Below, piece by piece: positions 59,701-64,000 of a stretch of DNA of 64,000 nucleotides. The position numbers were made by a program, and so were the translations under genes. Under the pieces are notes generated by a model, which was given only the letters and a program-made list of their open reading frames with translations, ran no database searches and was not told where the DNA came from. The stretch comes from Brevundimonas vesicularis. GTDB lineage: Bacteria; Pseudomonadota; Alphaproteobacteria; Caulobacterales; Caulobacteraceae. The DNA lies in NCBI RefSeq assembly GCF_027886425.1, contig NZ_CP115671.1, positions 62,001-126,000 of the forward strand, given 5' to 3'. Every line of letters starts with the position of its first letter. The first letter of the stretch is position 1.

Positions 59701-60873
59701 ATGCAGACCCAGGCCGGCGATCCGGGCGCCTTTGCGCATTTCGACCTGAACCGCGTCGCCTCGCCCGCCTTCGTGGTGGACGAGGCGGCCATCCGTCGCA
59801 ATCTGTCCGTGCTGAAGGGCGTGCGCGACGGAGCGGAGGCGCGCGTGCTTCTGGCGCTGAAGGCGTTTTCGATGTGGTCGCTGGCCGATGTGGTCGGCGA
59901 ATACCTCGACGGGGTCTGCGCGTCGGGTCTGTGGGAGGCGCGGCTGGCGCGCGAGTTCTACACGGGCGAGCTGACCACCTATTCGCCGGCCTATACGGCG
60001 CAGGACCTGCCTGAGATCCTGCGTTTGTCGGACCACGTCATCTTCAACAACCCGGCCCAGATCGCCCGTTTCGCCGATCTGATCGCCAAGGCCCGGGCTG
60101 ACGGGCAGGCGTTCGAGATCGGCCTGCGGCTGAACCCCGAACATTCCGAAGGCGAGGTCGCCAAATACGACCCGGCCCAGCCCTGCTCGCGCCTGGGCTT
60201 TCCGGTGTCGCAACTGACGGCCGACCATCTGGTCGGCGTCGATGGTCTGCATATCCATGCGCTGTGCGAGCAGGATTTCCAGCCGCTGTCGCGCATCTGG
60301 GCGGCGGTGGAGCCGAAGCTGGCGCCGCTGCTGGGCGGGATCAAATGGTTGAACCTGGGCGGGGGGCACCACATCACCCGCGCCGACTATCAGACCGAGG
60401 ATCTGATCGCCTTTGTGCGCGATCTGCAGGCCCGGCACGGGGTTCAGGTCTATCTGGAGCCGGGCGAGGCCGTGGCGCTGGACGCCGGCATCCTGATCGG
60501 CGAGGTGCTGGACGTGTTCGAAAACGGCATGCCCATCGGCATCACCGACATCTCGGCCACCTGCCATATGCCCGATGTGATCGAGGCGCCCTATCGCCCC
60601 GCGCTGCTGAAAGAGGCCGAACATGGGGTGACGGTGCGGCTGGGCGGGCCGTCGTGCCTGGCCGGAGACATCATCGGCGACTACGTCTTCGCCGAACGGC
60701 CGACGCCGGGGACGCGCATCGCGTTTCTGGACCAGGCCCATTATTCGATGGTGAAGACCAACACCTTCAACGGCGTGCCGCTGCCGTCCATCGTGCTGTG
60801 GAACTCCCAGACGGATGCGCTGACGACGGTGCGCGACTTCGACTATTCGGCCTTCCGCGACCGCCTGTCTTAG
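59701..60873 (+). CDS. nspC: Carboxynorspermidine/carboxyspermidine decarboxylase
   Basis: A 390-residue fold III PLP decarboxylase. ALKAFSMW has the PLP lysine K54; CSRLGFPVSQL, GLHIHALCEQDF and WLNLGGGHHITRADY are typical of NspC; EPGEAVALDAG and CHMPDVIEAPYRP give the phosphate and catalytic loops. It decarboxylates carboxyspermidine or carboxynorspermidine. With the upstream dehydrogenase it provides spermidine synthesis without S-adenosylmethionine. Confidence 0.95.
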   Translation: MQTQAGDPGAFAHFDLNRVASPAFVVDEAAIRRNLSVLKGVRDGAEARVLLALKAFSMWSLADVVGEYLDGVCASGLWEARLAREFYTGELTTYSPAYTAQDLPEILRLSDHVIFNNPAQIARFADLIAKARADGQAFEIGLRLNPEHSEGEVAKYDPAQPCSRLGFPVSQLTADHLVGVDGLHIHALCEQDFQPLSRIWAAVEPKLAPLLGGIKWLNLGGGHHITRADYQTEDLIAFVRDLQARHGVQVYLEPGEAVALDAGILIGEVLDVFENGMPIGITDISATCHMPDVIEAPYRPALLKEAEHGVTVRLGGPSCLAGDIIGDYVFAERPTPGTRIAFLDQAHYSMVKTNTFNGVPLPSIVLWNSQTDALTTVRDFDYSAFRDRLS

Positions 60874-60880
60874 ACGCAAG

Positions 60881-60907
60881 AAAAAGGGCGGCTCGCGCCG
60901 CTCTTTC
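60881..60907. terminator. Terminator between nspC and ctpA
   Basis: AAAAA, stem GGGCGGC/GCCGCTC (one G-T pair) with loop TCGC, then TTT. The A run makes it a better terminator for ctpA on the minus strand, though both genes converge here. Confidence 0.75.
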
Positions 60908-60912
60908 CCAAT

Positions 60913-62289
60913 CTATTCGTCTTTCGGTTCGTCCGCCGCCGGTTCGGCGTCGGGCTTGGGCGTCGAGCCCGGCTCGGTGACGACGATGCCTTCGGGCGGG
61001 GGCGGCAGTTTCGACAGGTCGCCGCCGGCGCGCAGCACGTCCAGCGCGCGCTGAAGCTGATAGTCCTTTTCCTTGTCGAACTTGTCGCCCGGAGCTTCGC
61101 GCGGGGTGTGCGGACCCTTGCGCTCGGCGCCGATGGAGGCGTCCAGGGCCGTAGCGTAGGCGGCCTCGGAATAGATGAAGCTGGAGCGCGAGACGATGCG
61201 GGCCTCGGCCTCGTTGCGGGCGACTTCCAGATCCGGCTCGATGCCGATCTTCTGGATCGAGGCGCCCGAGGGGGTGTAGTAGCGCGCGGTCGTGATCGAC
61301 AAGGCGCCGTCCTGGCCCTGACGCAGCGGGATCACGGTCTGCACCGAACCCTTGCCGAAGCTGGTCAGACCCACGATGGTCGCGCGCTGATGATCCTTCA
61401 GGGCGCCCGCAACGATTTCCGACGCCGAGGCCGAGCCGTAGTTGACTAGGACGACCAGCGGCAGGCCGCCCGTGACGTCGCCGGGCTTGGCGGAATAGCG
61501 CTGAATCTGCTCGGGCTTCCTGCCCCGCTGGCTGACGATCTCGCCGCGTTCCAGGAAGGCGTCGGACACGTCGATGGCGGCGTTCAGCAGGCCGCCGCCG
61601 TTATTGCGCAGGTCCAGGACATAGCCCTTCACCCCCGGCTTCTCGGCCTTGATCTTGGCGATGGCCTCGTTCAGCTCGCGGCCGGTGTTCTCGTTGAAGG
61701 TCGAGACGCGCAGATAGCCGAAGTCGCCCTCGACACGGCCTGTGACCGACTGAACCTTGATGACCTCGCGGGTCAGGGTCACTTCCAGCGGGTCTGAACC
61801 GTCGCGCAGGAAGGTCACCTTGACGCTGGTGCCCACGGCGCCGCGCAGCTTTTCGGACACCTGGCTGACCGTCAGGCCCGCCGCGTTCTGGCCCTCGATC
61901 GAAGAGATCACGTCGCCCGCCTGGACCCCGGCCTTGGCGGCGGGACTGTCGTCCATCGGCGAGATGACCTTCACCATGCCGCCGTCCGCACTGATGGTCA
62001 GGCCGACGCCCGAATACTGGCCCTCGGTGCGTTCGCGCAGATCGTCGTAGTTGGAGGGCGGCAGATAGTTGGAGTGCGGGTCCAGCGCCGTCATCATGCC
62101 GGCCAGCGCGGCCTCGATCAGCTTCTTGTTGTCGACCGGGACGACGTAGGCCTGCTCGACGATGCCCACCACGTCGCCGAACAGCTCCAGCATGCGGAAG
62201 GTTTCGTTTCGCGGGGTCTGGCTGCTGACAGCAGCGGCGGATCCGCCGAGCACCAGAGCGGCGCAGCCGACGAGGAGCAGTTTACGCAT
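60913..62289 (-). CDS. S41 family C-terminal processing protease (CtpA)
   Basis: A 458-residue periplasmic protease from ATG 62289 with a signal peptide (residues 1-24). A PDZ domain spans about 90-170 (GVGLTISADGGMVKVISPMDDSP); the catalytic Ser is in the GSASASE motif at 285-291 and the Lys is K313 (GKGSVQT). It degrades or trims periplasmic proteins, often regulating cell-wall hydrolases. The C-terminus ends in Pro/Glu/Asp-rich sequence. EnvC lies upstream in the same direction, a pairing seen in Caulobacter relatives. Confidence 0.93.
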   Translation of the reverse strand: MRKLLLVGCAALVLGGSAAAVSSQTPRNETFRMLELFGDVVGIVEQAYVVPVDNKKLIEAALAGMMTALDPHSNYLPPSNYDDLRERTEGQYSGVGLTISADGGMVKVISPMDDSPAAKAGVQAGDVISSIEGQNAAGLTVSQVSEKLRGAVGTSVKVTFLRDGSDPLEVTLTREVIKVQSVTGRVEGDFGYLRVSTFNENTGRELNEAIAKIKAEKPGVKGYVLDLRNNGGGLLNAAIDVSDAFLERGEIVSQRGRKPEQIQRYSAKPGDVTGGLPLVVLVNYGSASASEIVAGALKDHQRATIVGLTSFGKGSVQTVIPLRQGQDGALSITTARYYTPSGASIQKIGIEPDLEVARNEAEARIVSRSSFIYSEAAYATALDASIGAERKGPHTPREAPGDKFDKEKDYQLQRALDVLRAGGDLSKLPPPPEGIVVTEPGSTPKPDAEPAADEPKDE

Positions 62290-62428
62290 TCGGTCTCTTT
62301 CGGTCGGGCCGATCACTGTGGGCGCCCGTGGGAAGGTTAAGGCCCCGTCGTCACGACCAAATCGTGGCGACGCGGCGTCCCGCCGATAAAATCAGCGTCA
62401 GACGAGAATGCAAAGGACTATTGCGGGT

Positions 62429-63508
62429 TCAACGCAACCACGGTCCCGGATCGATCGGCCGTTCGTCGCGGCGCAGTTCGAAATAGACATCGCCGTCCGG
62501 GCCGCTGCGCCCCAGGGTCTGGCCGTCCGAGACCCGGGCGTCCGGACCGACATCGACGCTTTCCAGGCCGGCGATGACGGCGCGCCAGCCGGGGCCGAGA
62601 TCCAGCACCACGACATTGCCCCACCCCGTCAGCGGCCCGGCGTAGGCGACCTTGGCGTCGGCGGGCGCGGTGACGGCCGCGCGGTCAGCCCGCCAGCGCC
62701 AGCCGGAGGTTCCGGCGCCCCAAGTCTGGCTGGGCGCGCCGGCGACGGGCGAACTGAGGCGACCGCGTCCGGCCGGAAGGCGAGCGGTCGGCGTCTCTTC
62801 GGCCTGGGTGGTCGGGACCGCGCCGCCCAGTTCGCGGATGCGGCGTTCCAGCACGGCGGCGGCGCGTTCGGCGGCGCGGGCCTCGGCGTTCAGGACGGCG
62901 GTCAGTGCGGTCTTGCGCGCCGTCAGCCCCTCGATCTCGCCGCGCCGGTCGCCCTGCTCGCTCTCGGTCGTCAGCAGTCGCTCCGAGGATAGGACGGCGA
63001 GGCGGCGGATGCGCATGATCTCGGCTTGACGAGCGGCCAGCACCTTGGCGCGGCCTTCTAGATCCGGCGTCATGGCCTTGAGCAGGATGGAGGCGCGCAC
63101 CGTGTCGATGGCCTTGTCGGCGGGCACCAGCAGGGGCGGCGGCGGCCGGCGGCTCATCATCTGCAGCGCGCTGAGCAGACGGCCCTGGGCGCCGCGCTCA
63201 CGCGCCAGATCCGTGACCAGTTCGGCCTCGCGTTCGGTCAGTTGCTGGAGGCGCGCGCGCTGATCGTCGATCTGACGGTCGCCGGTCTGTTCGTCGGCCC
63301 GCAGCGAGGCCAGGCGGCGCTCCAACTGGGCCAGTTCGGTCTTGGCGGCGTCGGCGTCGGCGCGAAGCCGACGGGCGCGCACCGTCTCGTCGCGGTATTC
63401 GGCCTGGATGCGCGACAGTTCGCTCTCGGGCGCCTGGTTGCTCATCGCCGGGGCAGCGCAGACGAAACCCGTCAGCAGGGCCAGCGATAAGGGTATGGCG
63501 CGACGCAT
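62429..63508 (-). CDS. EnvC-like murein hydrolase activator with degenerate LytM domain
   Basis: A 359-residue exported protein with a signal peptide (about 1-22), a long coiled coil (about 25-225; SELSRIQAEYRDETVRARRLR is at its start) and a C-terminal M23/LytM domain. The domain keeps the fold (ADAKVAYAGPLTGWGNVVVL, VYFELRRDERPIDP) but lacks the HxxxD and HxH zinc ligands, as in E. coli EnvC, which activates amidases at the septum without hydrolysing by itself. It starts next to rlmH. Confidence 0.92.
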   Translation of the reverse strand: MRRAIPLSLALLTGFVCAAPAMSNQAPESELSRIQAEYRDETVRARRLRADADAAKTELAQLERRLASLRADEQTGDRQIDDQRARLQQLTEREAELVTDLARERGAQGRLLSALQMMSRRPPPPLLVPADKAIDTVRASILLKAMTPDLEGRAKVLAARQAEIMRIRRLAVLSSERLLTTESEQGDRRGEIEGLTARKTALTAVLNAEARAAERAAAVLERRIRELGGAVPTTQAEETPTARLPAGRGRLSSPVAGAPSQTWGAGTSGWRWRADRAAVTAPADAKVAYAGPLTGWGNVVVLDLGPGWRAVIAGLESVDVGPDARVSDGQTLGRSGPDGDVYFELRRDERPIDPGPWLR

Positions 63509-63509
63509 G

Positions 63510-63974
63510 TCAGTCGCGATGATAGGGCGATCCGGCCAGGATGGTCACGACCCGATACAACTGTTCGGCCAGCATGGCGCGCGCCAGGGCGTGGGGCCAG
63601 GTCTGGGGACCGAAGGCCAGGGTCGAGGACGCAGCGTCGCGCACGCTGGCGTCCAGCCCGTCCGCCCCGCCGATAGCGAAGACGAGGCGACGCTCGCCCT
63701 GATCCCGCAGTTTGGCGATGTGGTCGGCGAAGGCGCGCGAGGAATAGGTCTTGCCGCGCTCGTCGCAGGCGATCAGGTGCGCGCCCTCTGCGGCAGCCAA
63801 GATCAGCTCAGCCTCCGGCGTCTTGCCGGGTCTGCGAGCCTCCAGATCGACCAGTTCGAGGGGACCGAGGCCAAGCGCGCGTCCCGACAGGGTGGCGCGC
63901 TTGGCGTAGTCGTCGGCGAGCGTCGCTTCAGGCCCCCGGCCCGGTCGGCCGATGGCGACGATGCTCAGCTTCAT
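63510..63974 (-). CDS. rlmH: 23S rRNA (pseudouridine-1915-N3)-methyltransferase RlmH
   Basis: A 154-residue SPOUT methyltransferase. MKLSIVAIGRPGRGPEA begins it; HLIACDERGKTYSSRAFADHI, LVFAIGGADGLDASVR and RAMLAEQLYRVVTILAGSPYHRD form the knot that binds SAM and ends in the invariant YHR-type terminus. It methylates pseudouridine 1915 in helix 69 of 23S rRNA. It stops one base before the envC start region and follows the probable rsfS end. Confidence 0.97.
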   Translation of the reverse strand: MKLSIVAIGRPGRGPEATLADDYAKRATLSGRALGLGPLELVDLEARRPGKTPEAELILAAAEGAHLIACDERGKTYSSRAFADHIAKLRDQGERRLVFAIGGADGLDASVRDAASSTLAFGPQTWPHALARAMLAEQLYRVVTILAGSPYHRD

Positions 63975-63978
63975 GGTG

Positions 63979-64000
63979 TCAGTCGCGGACCATGCGGTGG
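63979..64000 (-). CDS. C-terminal end of a gene, probably ribosomal silencing factor RsfS
   Basis: Only the last six codons (HRMVRD) and TGA are in the window. RsfS directly precedes rlmH in most alphaproteobacteria, and its proteins often end in such basic residues; the assignment rests on position alone. Confidence 0.35.

Overview
The window reads as a stretch of chromosome from a high-GC alphaproteobacterium of the Caulobacterales, most like Brevundimonas. The pointers are very high third-position GC, a RegB/RegA/SenC redox locus, alphaproteobacterial DnaX and S16 variants, an EcfG-type general-stress promoter, intracellular PHB depolymerase and phasin genes, and the carboxyspermidine route to polyamines. 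This is judged from gene content and protein character only; no database was searched. Genes are dense, on both strands, mostly housekeeping and accessory metabolism. I see no prophage, IS element, CRISPR array or rRNA operon.

Layout. 0-9 kb: end of an outer-membrane porin, acetyl-CoA synthetase, an SBF-like transporter, tRNA-Gly(CCC), a membrane protein/XRE/TraB operon behind a palindromic operator, rmuC, a small membrane protein behind an EcfG-like promoter, ybaB-recR and a RutE-like reductase. 9-16.3 kb: membrane cytochrome c, kdsB, nudC, the SRP RNA, a frame-disrupted ExbD/TolR-like gene, dnaX and regA/regB. 16.3-26.6 kb: senC, phaZ, a YgjP-like metalloprotease, an LprI-like protein, a class A penicillin-binding protein, a methyltransferase, a secreted hydrolase, a Rieske oxygenase, an adenosine-kinase-like protein and an ATP-grasp protein. 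26.6-38 kb: a cytoplasmic chemoreceptor, marR, nth, an amine oxidase, an emrAB-tetR efflux operon, creatininase, a phasin-like gene with a CTG start, a MarR protein with a histone-H1-like tail, yciB and ftsY. 38-46 kb: a ParD-like antitoxin fused by overlap to map, nadE, phnA-like, a CobW metallochaperone, a deoxyhypusine-synthase-like gene and ornithine decarboxylase. 46-54 kb: DUF2254, phnCDE, pstS, galU, fabI and a BenE-type transporter. 54-64 kb: DUF3597, GST, a YegP-like protein, ffh-rpsP-rimM, the carboxyspermidine genes, ctpA, envC, rlmH and the last codons of probable rsfS.

How the genes work together. All three core SRP parts (RNA, Ffh, FtsY) lie within 47 kb. Four polyamine enzymes form two pairs: ODC with the DHS-like enzyme, and carboxyspermidine dehydrogenase with its decarboxylase. 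RegB/RegA/SenC, cytochrome c and PHB mobilisation suggest redox-linked carbon and respiration control. PhnCDE and PstS form a phosphorus-uptake block with no C-P lyase in view.

The most unusual local systems are the ParD-like/Map pair with its perfect palindrome, the CTG-initiated phasin gene opposite an H1-tailed MarR gene, and four of fourteen convergent gene pairs whose stop codons share one CTAG.
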